From contig NZ_CANMAU010000001.1 of assembly GCF_947495925.1 (NCBI RefSeq), positions 473,523 through 537,522 on the forward strand: a stretch of 64,000 bases of DNA, read 5' to 3'. The notes under the pieces were generated by a model. That model had not been told where the DNA came from and did no database searches. It was given only the letters and a program-made list of their open reading frames with translations. The translations under genes and the position numbers were made by a program. This document shows, piece after piece, positions 27,301-35,166 of the stretch. Source of the DNA: an uncultured Algibacter sp. Its GTDB lineage: Bacteria > Bacteroidota > Bacteroidia > Flavobacteriales > Flavobacteriaceae. Position 1 is the first letter of the stretch. Every line of letters begins with the position of its first letter.

Positions 27301-28112
27301 ATTCAGCCACGTTTACTAATGCCATGCGTTCAACGGACGCATCTAGTAATGGGCAATTCTTTAAAGGCTCTTCTACTAAAAAATCTAAAGTTAGTGCTAG
27401 TAATCCTTTGGAAAACAAACTTTGGGTAAATTTAACCTCTGATAATGGCGTATTTAATCAAATATTAGTGGGCTATGTGGAAAATGCTACTGATGCATTT
27501 GATGGCATGTCTTATGATGCTCCCAAATTATTAACGCCTGATTATGCTGCCGCATTATACAGCAGTATAGATAACGATGACACTAAGTATGTGATTCAAG
27601 GTAAAAATATGAATCGTATTAATGAAAATGAGGTTATTAAGCTAGGGTTAAGTACTACTATTGAGGCGACTACAACTTATACATTATCTATTGATCACTT
27701 TGAAGGTGAGTTCTTAAATAGTAACAGCATCTATCTTAAGGATAATTTATTAAGTGCAATACATGATTTAGGCGAATCTGACTATACATTTACATCTGAG
27801 GCAGGAGAGTTTAATGATCGTTTTGAGATTGTATTTAACGCAAATGCATTATCTATTAGCAATAATAGTTTAGAGAATAACTCTCTTAGAATTATTGACT
27901 TAAAGAACGATAAAATACAATTTAGTACTTCTGAAAATCTAACGATTAAAACAGTAACTATCTATGATCTTTTAGGTAGACAACTGTATGATTTAAATGG
28001 CAACACTAGCTCCGAAATTTATGAACTAGCAAACCTAAGTAATGCAGCTTATGTTGTAAAAGTTCAACTTTCAAATGGTGCTGTTATTACAAGAAAGATA
28101 ATTAAGAATTAA
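24375..28112 (+). CDS. Large secreted T9SS cargo protein with three tandem repeats
   Basis: The 1245-residue protein begins with a signal peptide cut near Gln20. Three homologous domains of about 210 residues start at residues 22 (ILSAGDIAITG), 237 (ILGAGDVAITG) and 448 (VLSAGDVAITG). Each shows the order DEFSF-LL-D, FTDCGW, IGEG-L-WTA, CGTEIII, GDQ-AFQGT, GWTDAT, SAVPAGLTDG, RQTLGLP. A middle region (about 665-1150) has beta-rich segments, one calcium-like DTDGDDIDDDGNDW loop near 813 and a GNPYPSAIDF phrase often seen in T9SS cargo. The last 80 residues form a type A sorting domain (TVTIYDLLGRQLYDL near 1195, ending VITRKIIKN). It is therefore exported by type IX secretion. The repeated domain has no function I can name; no catalytic motif is evident. 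Confidence 0.85.
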   Translation: MKKTTLLLLLLLTFSFGFGQTILSAGDIAITGINAETQTPSDTTDEFSFILLTDIDSGTEIHFTDCGWTSSGAFRNLNIGTGTIGEGAITWTAPSALDCGTEIIIEETGANTYTASIGTVAVLDLGFDLLRNGDQLFAFQGTTVAPTFIFGVHFATNTGWTDATNTRFSAVPSGLTDGVNAVFRNRDNIVYRYNVTGNAPSILAALADSGNWLGSNSVFQTLGLPSGLSFTCDATTILGAGDVAITGVNSDDPDEFSFVLLTDVVSGTEINFTDCGWQSAGNFRNFAFNNTNGNQIGEGFLKWIAPGDVNCGEEIIIGETFAGSNVYTASLGTAVEIQDGFALGGADQVIAFQGTIGSPTFLFGTHYGNGNGWTDATGGSSSAVPAGLTDGVNAFARNRDNFVYKYNVTGNSSLILGAITTPGEWTGDNSIRQTLGIPSGSFTCNATVLSAGDVAITGANADDPDEFSFVLLEDIVSGTQINFTDCGWIAAGNFRNFSFSNANGNTIGEGFLTWTASRDLSCGTEIIITDTGSDTWSVSPLADGVAVESETNFALGAGGDQIIAFQSTTESPQFLFGFHFATPTGWTDATGSSSSAVPAGLTDGANAIALSQDNVIYNYSVLADQSLILAATADNANWSGSNGVRQTLGLPIGVFFTCTIPGICAGGTVTWSGGAWFGGTPDASTDVVIATSYITGTNGSFNGCSLTINPTTGSLTVSDNTFVFIENDVVVNGTLTVETGGNFVQNGVGASAGTFTGTATLNKTTPVKTEWYYYTYWGSPVVGETIGNVFPNVLFDWSYSFNAANFVDTDGDDIDDDGNDWEIAGAGDTMTPGIGFAVAGERSSSGSYPRADNISFTGAFNTGDITVPITYGAGNPNMRWNFIGNPYPSAIDFVAFHLANNSVLEGVAYFWSQASPPDSGNPGNNAENLNLDDYAVFTIGTGGTAGGSGVAPNGYVASGQGFFIPAINSLTSPSGHSATFTNAMRSTDASSNGQFFKGSSTKKSKVSASNPLENKLWVNLTSDNGVFNQILVGYVENATDAFDGMSYDAPKLLTPDYAAALYSSIDNDDTKYVIQGKNMNRINENEVIKLGLSTTIEATTTYTLSIDHFEGEFLNSNSIYLKDNLLSAIHDLGESDYTFTSEAGEFNDRFEIVFNANALSISNNSLENNSLRIIDLKNDKIQFSTSENLTIKTVTIYDLLGRQLYDLNGNTSSEIYELANLSNAAYVVKVQLSNGAVITRKIIKN

Positions 28113-28131
28113 GACGAACATTTAATAACTA

Positions 28132-28167
28132 AAAAAGCCCTATGATATATAAACCATAGGGCTTTTT
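28132..28167. terminator. Bidirectional terminator after the T9SS cargo gene
   Basis: AAAAAGCCCTATG (28132-28144) pairs with CATAGGGCTTTTT (28155-28167) over 13 bp around a 10-nt loop, between convergent genes. Confidence 0.9.
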
Positions 28168-28171
28168 ATAT

Positions 28172-30583
28172 TTAGAGACTATACTTTAAAGTAAAGATAA
28201 AATTCCTTCCAGCGGCCGCAATGCCTGATGAATATGTTCGATAACGTTGATCTGTCATATTTTCTAAACCTGCGCTAATTGTAGCTGACGATGTTAATTG
28301 ATACTGCGTTCTAAAATTAATAGTGTACCAAGATGGACTATAAGGGTTTCCATTCAGATCTTTTGCATAAATATAATCTTTCTCAAGTTCAGACGGAGCT
28401 AATTGATTATTAGACAGTTCCCCGTTATAATTTGCAAATATATCAAGTTTCAACCTCCCATTTGTCCAAAGCAAATGAGAGTTTCCAAACTGAGGTGCAA
28501 CATGCCTCACAGGGACTTCAATATCCCCCATAGTTTCGCTGCCCCTCGCTATACTATATTGCGATGTTAAATCAAGTTGTTTAGTCAATTTTACTTTCAT
28601 ACCAACCTCAAAACCATAAATCCAAGCTTTTGAGGCATTTTGTATAGCCTGCACATTACTTAATTCACCATCATATATTATGTCAGTCTCACCATTTAAA
28701 GTGTAATCTCTTCGCACTAAGGCATTATCCAAGTACGTATAGTATGTGCTCATATCCAATACAAACATATCATTAAAATTTAATTTTAAACCAAACTCAC
28801 CTCCATAGGCATATTCCGATTTTAAATCATTATTAGGCACCACTACCGATCCAGGTTCTGAGTCAAACACTTTACCAATGTCATCAATATTTGGAGCTCT
28901 AAAAGCAGATGAAACATTTAATCGCCATTGCATTAACGAGCTAGGAGACCAGCTAATTCCAGCAGTCCCAGTAAGGGCATCTGATTCATTCTCTGCAGCA
29001 CTAAACGGCAAACTTAAAAACACATTATTTTCTTCAAAATCAGCTTTCGAAGCCACATAATTATACCTAAGTCCTGATTGTAACACAAATTTGGTATTAG
29101 GTTTATATTTTATACTGGTATACAAAGCAGCAGATTGCCAATTAGATCCATTTGGATAACGAGATACTGTTTTCAATTCTTCCAAGCTAGAAATATTCAC
29201 TTCTTTACCTTCTGACTTCACTTTATTGAAAAGATATTCCGCCCCATAAAACAACTGCATTTTTGGACTAATCGTTTTTTCTAAATCTAAATTGAAAGAA
29301 AAAACATTTACTGTTTCTTCTCTTATATTTCTAAAAATAGATTGAAAATTCCTATCTGTTCTACTTTCTTGAAAATTTTGATAAGCTATGGTGGTTTTAA
29401 TTTTATCGTAGAGATTTGAATGACTGCTTAACTTTGTCACCTGTAAATTAGACATAAACCAATTTTGCGGGCCATAGTTCCATTCTGCCGATCGCAAATT
29501 GCCTCCATCGTATCTAATTAAACGATCGTAACGTGGAATATCTGAGGTGCTAGCATAATGCAACCCCAAATCAAAACTTAACCCTACAAAAGGCTCATAT
29601 CTCACCTTTTGCGTCACATTTAACTGATTATATCCTGTGAATTTTTGAATTTCAGGGATATCATTATTCACAATAATATCTCCATCATCTTTTACCAAAA
29701 CAAATTTTGAACGCAGATAATCGTCGGGTCCATGCGTTCCCATTTTTAAATCGCCAAAACTCGCATAACTTACACTGGTATTAAATCCCCATGTTTTTAA
29801 ACCCATATTAAAATCGAAATGCCCAGTTTTCTCTTCGCTTGCAGATCCATATCGTATCAAAGCATTGGCGTGAAATTCCAACGAATCTGAATAGGACAAC
29901 TTGGGTGTATGGCTATAAAAACTCATAACTCCGCCAATAGCATCACTACCATAAATTACCGATCCCGAACCTAATGTTACTTCAGTTTTCTGAATTGAAA
30001 AAGGATCGATAGAAATAATATTTTGTAAATTACCTCCTCTAAATATGGCGTTATTCATCCTAACACCATCAACGGTTATTAATAATCTATTAGTGGCAAA
30101 TCCTCTAATCATAGGGCTACCTCCTCCTAATTGACTTTTTTGCACATAGACAAGCCCTGTATTCTCTAATAAATCTGCACTCGTTGGAGGGTTTATAAAT
30201 TCAATACTTTCAGCATCAAGACTTAAAATTTTTTGAGGAATATCCTTTTCACTTTGTTCAAACTTGGAGGCGGAAATCACAATTTCCTTTAATCCTTGTG
30301 TATTTGATACTAAATAGACCTTATTGGATTGAATAATTTCTTGCTTGGTTAATTTTTTTAGCACATGCGATAAATGCTTAAAATAAATTACTTCATCATC
30401 TAAAAACTGACTCAATTCAACCTCTCCTCTAAAATTTGAGACTTCACTTTTAGACTTATCCAAATTGTAAATAGCAACACCAAAAATGGGTTCTTTTGTA
30501 ATGCTATTAAGAACTTTTATATTTTGCGCCTGAATAGATACTGAAACAAGTAATAAGAAGAAAATAAAATTAAGCAACTTCAT
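28172..30583 (-). CDS. TonB-dependent receptor (heme/cobalamin/siderophore-like)
   Basis: The 803-residue protein has a signal peptide ending near SIQAQ, a short carboxypeptidase-like domain (NSITKEPIFGVAIYN, about 25-95), then a plug with KEIVISASKFEQSEKDIPQKI, the block GGGSPMIRGFATNRLLITVDGVRMN near 155-178 and TLGSGSVIYGSDAIGGVMSF near 203-222. The barrel ends FIFTLKYSL with a terminal hydrophobic residue. The plug sequences resemble hemoglobin/hemin-type and BtuB/FepA-type receptors more than SusC. Ligand unknown. Its start is 3 nt after the recO stop, so it is the last gene of the porZ-recO-receptor operon. Confidence 0.88.
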   Translation of the reverse strand: MKLLNFIFFLLLVSVSIQAQNIKVLNSITKEPIFGVAIYNLDKSKSEVSNFRGEVELSQFLDDEVIYFKHLSHVLKKLTKQEIIQSNKVYLVSNTQGLKEIVISASKFEQSEKDIPQKILSLDAESIEFINPPTSADLLENTGLVYVQKSQLGGGSPMIRGFATNRLLITVDGVRMNNAIFRGGNLQNIISIDPFSIQKTEVTLGSGSVIYGSDAIGGVMSFYSHTPKLSYSDSLEFHANALIRYGSASEEKTGHFDFNMGLKTWGFNTSVSYASFGDLKMGTHGPDDYLRSKFVLVKDDGDIIVNNDIPEIQKFTGYNQLNVTQKVRYEPFVGLSFDLGLHYASTSDIPRYDRLIRYDGGNLRSAEWNYGPQNWFMSNLQVTKLSSHSNLYDKIKTTIAYQNFQESRTDRNFQSIFRNIREETVNVFSFNLDLEKTISPKMQLFYGAEYLFNKVKSEGKEVNISSLEELKTVSRYPNGSNWQSAALYTSIKYKPNTKFVLQSGLRYNYVASKADFEENNVFLSLPFSAAENESDALTGTAGISWSPSSLMQWRLNVSSAFRAPNIDDIGKVFDSEPGSVVVPNNDLKSEYAYGGEFGLKLNFNDMFVLDMSTYYTYLDNALVRRDYTLNGETDIIYDGELSNVQAIQNASKAWIYGFEVGMKVKLTKQLDLTSQYSIARGSETMGDIEVPVRHVAPQFGNSHLLWTNGRLKLDIFANYNGELSNNQLAPSELEKDYIYAKDLNGNPYSPSWYTINFRTQYQLTSSATISAGLENMTDQRYRTYSSGIAAAGRNFIFTLKYSL

Positions 30584-30586
30584 GTT

Positions 30587-31306
30587 TTAGCTAAAAACTT
30601 GATTAAATACCTGTAAAGACTTGGGAGGTTTAAAACTCCCCAAATGTAATTCAAAATAAAGCAAAAACATATTTAAAAATTGCCGTCTTTGTTTTGAATT
30701 GATTCTAATACTAGGAAGTGCATCAAATGTTGTGCCTAATAGCTGTTTTAATATTAATAAATTTTCGCCTGAAATGTAATATTTACTCGTTGGTTTCAAT
30801 TCAAACACCCCTTCACTCAAATTAAAAATAGGGTAATCTATATGCTCCTCATCTGGATAAAACCCAAGATATTTAGTCAATTTTAAAAGAAACAGCAAGT
30901 GAAAATTTGAATAATCTGATTGAGAGTCTAACCAGAGTAATGTGTTTTCGAGATAACTATAAAGCAATTCATTTTTTTCTTCTTCTCTTAAAGTGCTGCT
31001 TAGCACCTCGGACAAAAACATAACAATGGAACTTTTGAGAATATGGGAATGAAGACTTAGATATACCGTATTGAGTTTAACCTCTTTTATGGATTGTAAA
31101 GACTTGTTTTTTTTATAATTTGTAGTGATTTGTAATTGCGTTAATGGCTGAAAATGAGCAGCCCTAGCATGTCCTTTTCTACTTTTTAAAACTCCACGTA
31201 ACAGAAAACTAAGAACTCCTTTTTCTTCTGTATAACAATTAATAATTAAATCATGATCTCTATATTTTAACTTTGAGAGTACTATACCATTTGTAGTTAT
31301 TAGCAT
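30587..31306 (-). CDS. recO: DNA repair protein RecO
   Basis: RecO anneals ssDNA and loads RecA with RecR in gap repair. The 239-residue protein begins with the OB-fold start TNGIVLSKLKYRDHDLIINCYTEEKG (residues 4-29), contains the LLRGVLKSRKGHARAAHFQPLTQLQI segment and a C-terminal helical domain, with LKLTKYLGFYPD near 145-156 typical of the family. The zinc-finger cysteines of some RecO proteins are absent, as usual in Flavobacteriia. Its start overlaps the porZ stop in TAATG. Co-transcription with an envelope protein and a receptor is odd for a repair gene. Confidence 0.95.
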   Translation of the reverse strand: MLITTNGIVLSKLKYRDHDLIINCYTEEKGVLSFLLRGVLKSRKGHARAAHFQPLTQLQITTNYKKNKSLQSIKEVKLNTVYLSLHSHILKSSIVMFLSEVLSSTLREEEKNELLYSYLENTLLWLDSQSDYSNFHLLFLLKLTKYLGFYPDEEHIDYPIFNLSEGVFELKPTSKYYISGENLLILKQLLGTTFDALPSIRINSKQRRQFLNMFLLYFELHLGSFKPPKSLQVFNQVFS

Positions 31307-33657
31307 TATCTCACCACCATTAGTTTGATTACTTTAGTCTCAAACGTATCTAAATCAGAAAGCATAATAAGATAAACTCCAGATGCCACCATATTATTCC
31401 CCAAGTTTCTTCCGTTCCAATAAGCTGTACCACCATCAATTTCTAAATTATAACCACCATAGCGCGGATTCGTTTTGGATTGTGCTTCAGCCACTAAATT
31501 CCCTTCTATATCGGTAATTTTAATATTAACATTTTCTGAAATATCTTTAATTTTTACCTTTTTATCAAATACATTAAACTCAGGTCTTACCGGGTTTGGA
31601 TATACGAAAGCTTTATCCAAGCTTTCAACTGGTCCAGAACTTCCGGATTTAAAAGATAGTAACCCTTTCTCTGTGGCTATATAAATAATCCCATTTACCT
31701 CGTCAATTGACAAATCCCTAATACTATTTGTAGGTAAAGGAGAGTTATCTTTAGTAAAATGAAAAATAGTTTTCTGTCCATCTGGAGAAAAATAGAACAA
31801 CCCTGAATCAGAAGTTCCTATCCATTTATTATTTGAACCATCCACCTTAATATCCGTTATGTTTTGTTGAAATAAGAGTTCCTTAGCAATTCCATCTTCT
31901 TCAATTATAATCTCATCAACCCTAATATTTTCATCTTCAAAAAAATTGGATGTATTGTATAGTACTCTCAGTCCTAATGTTGTTCCAATCCACAATTGAT
32001 TTCTTTTGTCTGAGGCTAAAGCCGTTACTGTATAAAATGGAAAGTTCTCATCTTCACTACTAATACTCTTTATTAAAGGTCTTCCATTATTCTCAATAAA
32101 CCCAATTAAACCAAAATTAAAACTACCTATCCACTTAACTTGATTTACTTCATCAACAATTAAATCTGAAAATCCCAAGTTTTGATTTATAGGATCAGAT
32201 ATCAAACTTGAAAAATCATAACTTCTCCAACTATTTGAAGCTAAATCAAAAGACTTCAGAGGTTTTGCGATTAAACATGTGGTCGTCCATAACACTCCAT
32301 TTTCATCAAAAGCTGATCCAGACAACCTTAAACTAGTAAAATCTGGATCTCCTGGCATCTCTATAGATTCTAAACCGCTATTTGTCTGATCGTACCTTAT
32401 TACAGGCTGATCGTCAACAATTTCCAATATTCCATCTAAAAAAGAATTAATAAACACCTGTTCATTATTATAAGGATTAATAGATATAGTATTCAAATTT
32501 CTAGAACCAAACAAACTATCATAAGGAATATTTTTCCATCTATTACTTCTTAAGTGGCTAACACCACTTCTTTTTACGGGAGAAGGGTTATATCTATTTG
32601 AATAATCACCGAACGACACCCATACTCCATTTGGTAAAGACTCTAACGAAAAAGGAGTATTTAATAGCGGTCCATCTGGATGAATTTCTTGAAAAGTTAA
32701 AACATTACTAACCTCTGTTTTTAACAGACCAAATAATTCTGTTCCTATATATGAGTTCTCCTTATTGATTGTTGCAACATTAAACTTTGTTTTATAATCC
32801 TCATTTGCCGTGATATTTGATATAAGATTAAAGTTAATATCATAAATAGATACATCATTTTCAGTGGTAACTACTAAATTTTGATCAACGGACCTTAAAT
32901 CAAGTGGGATAGTGGCGTATGTAAATAACTCTTTAACAGAACCATTTTCAACTTCATATATTATTCTATTAAAGTTTGTTGCATAGAGCCTATCTAAATG
33001 GGCCTCAACCCCATTCCAATTACCTGAACTAATAGTTTCCCAATTTTTAAAATCAATTAAATCTGGTCTAGAAATATCGGCTTTTTTGAGTCCGTTATTG
33101 TCTATGGTAGATGCATAAATAAAATCTTTATAAATAGCCGTTTGAGTGACCGGGATCTGAGCTCCTCCGTTACCAATAAAATAAGTATCTCCAAACTCTA
33201 ACCGTTCTAAGTGTAAAACAGTAATACCATAATTTGTTGATATATAAACAACATTTTGGTCGGCATTAAAGTGATTAATTCTTTTACTTGTAGGCGATAT
33301 AGTAGGTTTATCTAAAATATCTACGAAAGCCAAAACCTTATTATCATTATCAAAAACAATTTCAATGAGCCCATTTTCATAACCTATAACCAGTAATTCA
33401 TATATATCGCTATAAAAAATAGAGGATATGGCTTCCCCTGACAACCCATTAACTGCTGTTAACTCTTCAATTTCATTCGTTTGAGTATCAAGAATAAAAA
33501 TAGAATTATCTGCACTAGCATATATTTTTCCATTACCTTGACTAACATCCTTAATATTATTATATGAAAAATGACCTTTCCACGATGCCGAGAAATCTTG
33601 AGAAAAATGCAATAAAGGGAATAGGCAAATTAGTAATACAATAAATCTTTTAAACAT
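31306..33657 (-). CDS. porZ: PorZ-like type IX secretion system protein
   Basis: The start at 33657 gives the signal peptide MFKRFIVLLICLFPLLHFSQ; an ATG seven codons upstream is also possible. The 783-residue protein consists of repeated beta-propeller-like blades (YIGNGGAQIPVTQT, LWIGTTLGLRVLYNTS near 570, KWIGTSDSGLFYFSPDG near 625, IYIATEKGLLSFKSG near 665), followed by a C-terminal T9SS sorting-like domain (NVNIKITDIEGNLVAEAQ, ending ETKVIKLMVVR). Size and order match PorZ of Porphyromonas gingivalis (two propellers plus CTD, about 776 residues), part of the surface attachment complex that delivers A-LPS to cargo. WKGHFSYNNIKDV at the mature N-terminus is also characteristic. Upstream of recO in the same operon. 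Assignment rests on architecture and recall. Confidence 0.8.
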   Translation of the reverse strand: MFKRFIVLLICLFPLLHFSQDFSASWKGHFSYNNIKDVSQGNGKIYASADNSIFILDTQTNEIEELTAVNGLSGEAISSIFYSDIYELLVIGYENGLIEIVFDNDNKVLAFVDILDKPTISPTSKRINHFNADQNVVYISTNYGITVLHLERLEFGDTYFIGNGGAQIPVTQTAIYKDFIYASTIDNNGLKKADISRPDLIDFKNWETISSGNWNGVEAHLDRLYATNFNRIIYEVENGSVKELFTYATIPLDLRSVDQNLVVTTENDVSIYDINFNLISNITANEDYKTKFNVATINKENSYIGTELFGLLKTEVSNVLTFQEIHPDGPLLNTPFSLESLPNGVWVSFGDYSNRYNPSPVKRSGVSHLRSNRWKNIPYDSLFGSRNLNTISINPYNNEQVFINSFLDGILEIVDDQPVIRYDQTNSGLESIEMPGDPDFTSLRLSGSAFDENGVLWTTTCLIAKPLKSFDLASNSWRSYDFSSLISDPINQNLGFSDLIVDEVNQVKWIGSFNFGLIGFIENNGRPLIKSISSEDENFPFYTVTALASDKRNQLWIGTTLGLRVLYNTSNFFEDENIRVDEIIIEEDGIAKELLFQQNITDIKVDGSNNKWIGTSDSGLFYFSPDGQKTIFHFTKDNSPLPTNSIRDLSIDEVNGIIYIATEKGLLSFKSGSSGPVESLDKAFVYPNPVRPEFNVFDKKVKIKDISENVNIKITDIEGNLVAEAQSKTNPRYGGYNLEIDGGTAYWNGRNLGNNMVASGVYLIMLSDLDTFETKVIKLMVVR

Positions 33658-33783
33658 AGGATGCTTTTGATTATTCAAATATATTTATAACTAACGAGTT
33701 TTACTTTAAAATAATATATTTTGTAGTGTATCATTTTAATTTCAATGTCCAAAAATATTATCTTAGAAATCAATTTACTGGTT

Positions 33784-34503
33784 ATGAAAAAGTATATCAT
33801 CTTAGTTTTTATTCTCGCAATCCATTCAAAACATTTTAGCCAAGACATAAGTGCTCAAGAATTATTAAATAAATCTATCGCTTATCATGACCCAGAAGGT
33901 GCTTGGAATACTTTTAGCAGTAAATTTCTTGTAACCATGCAAATACCAAATAAGTCGAACCAAGAAAGCAAGATCGAAATCAATTTACCAAAAGAATACT
34001 TCAAATTGGTCACTAAACGTGATTCTGTCTCTGTAACGTATACCCTTGACAAAGGAAAATGTATTATTTCAAAAAACGACTCTATACGGATTTCAAAACA
34101 GAAAGAAAAACCAAAACGTTCTCATTGTGAAATGACTAAACTCTATAAAGACTATTACACCTACCTTTATGGTTTACCTATGAAATTAAATGATCCGGGA
34201 ACCATTATCAGTGAAAAGGTTGAGCACAAAACTTTCAAAGGAAAAAAATATTTAGCCTTTAAAGTAAATTATGACACAAAGGTAGGAAAGGATGTTTGGC
34301 ACTTCTATTTCAACCCTGAAACATATGCCATGAAGGTTTATCAATTCTTTAAAACTAATGAAGACGGCAAAGTAAAACCAGAAAGCGGAGAATATATAAT
34401 GCTCTCTGAAGAGGCTATTATAAATAATATTAAAATGCCCAAAATAAGAGCTTGGTATTATAACGCAGATGACAAATATTTAGGCACTGATATTTTAAAT
34501 TAG
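33784..34503 (+). CDS. DUF6503 family secreted protein
   Basis: The start at 33784 gives the signal peptide MKKYIILVFILAIHSKHFSQ; an in-frame ATG at 33745 adds an unlikely 13-residue extension. The 239-residue protein matches the flavobacterial DUF6503 pattern: AQELLNKSIAYHDPEGAWNTF near residue 23, KRDSVSVTYTLDKG, YKDYYTYLYGLPMKLNDPGT near 120, and GKDVWHFYFNPETYAMKVYQFFK near 165. It is probably a lipocalin- or LolA-like beta protein in the periplasm, but this is inference. Function unknown. It is divergent from porZ and convergent with the RDD gene. Confidence 0.75.
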   Translation: MKKYIILVFILAIHSKHFSQDISAQELLNKSIAYHDPEGAWNTFSSKFLVTMQIPNKSNQESKIEINLPKEYFKLVTKRDSVSVTYTLDKGKCIISKNDSIRISKQKEKPKRSHCEMTKLYKDYYTYLYGLPMKLNDPGTIISEKVEHKTFKGKKYLAFKVNYDTKVGKDVWHFYFNPETYAMKVYQFFKTNEDGKVKPESGEYIMLSEEAIINNIKMPKIRAWYYNADDKYLGTDILN

Positions 34504-34525
34504 GAATCACAAACTACTTTATATC

Positions 34526-35050
34526 TTAAATATCTTCCTGAACAATTCCTATTTGATCTAATTCGTTTTGAGCTCTAATTTTGGCTTCAAATCTGGTAAT
34601 ATCTACAACGTAAGTTTTAGAAATAGTATCATGCCATCCTCTACCTTCGGCCCCAAGAAAAGAGAATGCTTCAAAGGGAATTATTCTCGAAAAACTTCGC
34701 TTTAAATAATCTAAAGCTGTTGGTTTAGATCCATCTGCTAATACAACTCTCGTTTTTGTTATGAATTTACCAATACTTCTGCCTCTAGTAAAAAATTCAA
34801 GTGCAAAATATATCAAAGCAAGTGCAACACTTGTGATCAGTCTATCTAATAAAGGACTAATCGTTTCTTCTTCATTTAAATATGCATCTACCGCTGTAGT
34901 ATCTTCTGCATATGAATAATAAAAATAACTGGAAACAAATACAAATACTAAAAAAATAACGACTATAAAAATAATATCAACTATATAATTGGTGAATCGA
35001 TTTCCTTTGGTAGCATATAAATCTGGAGTAACGTTGAAAGAATTTGGCAT
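34526..35050 (-). CDS. RDD family membrane protein
   Basis: The 174-residue protein has an RDD domain: RFTNYIVDIIFIVVIFLVFVF near residues 17-37 (here the Arg and Asp residues before and in TM1), a second membrane segment around 70-90 and the GRSIGKFITKTRVV loop with conserved Gly-Lys near 91-105, followed by a third segment in LDYLKRSFSRIIPFEAFSF. The C-terminal part is soluble and charged. RDD proteins are poorly defined; some act in ion transport. It is separated from nrdA by a strong terminator, so it is its own unit. Confidence 0.82.
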   Translation of the reverse strand: MPNSFNVTPDLYATKGNRFTNYIVDIIFIVVIFLVFVFVSSYFYYSYAEDTTAVDAYLNEEETISPLLDRLITSVALALIYFALEFFTRGRSIGKFITKTRVVLADGSKPTALDYLKRSFSRIIPFEAFSFLGAEGRGWHDTISKTYVVDITRFEAKIRAQNELDQIGIVQEDI

Positions 35051-35083
35051 AATCTAGCATAAATTAACAAAGCTAATATAAGT

Positions 35084-35112
35084 AAAAAAGCACCTCAATT
35101 GAGGTGCTTTCT
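35084..35112 (-). terminator. Terminator of nrdA
   Basis: A perfect 24-bp palindrome, AAAGCACCTCAA followed by its complement (35087-35110), is followed on the minus strand by a T run. It ends the nrdB-nrdA transcript about 55 nt after the nrdA stop. Confidence 0.85.
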
Positions 35113-35123
35113 AAAAATTTGGG

Positions 35124-35143
35124 GTTCCCCCTTTCGAGGGAAC
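35124..35143. repeat. GC-rich hairpin between nrdA stop and terminator
   Basis: GTTCCC (35124-35129) pairs with GGGAAC (35138-35143). The surrounding 30 bases are distinctly GC-rich compared with the AT-rich neighbourhood. It may stabilise the nrdA 3' end. Confidence 0.4.
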
Positions 35144-35166
35144 TCGCCCAATAAATCAAAACCTTA

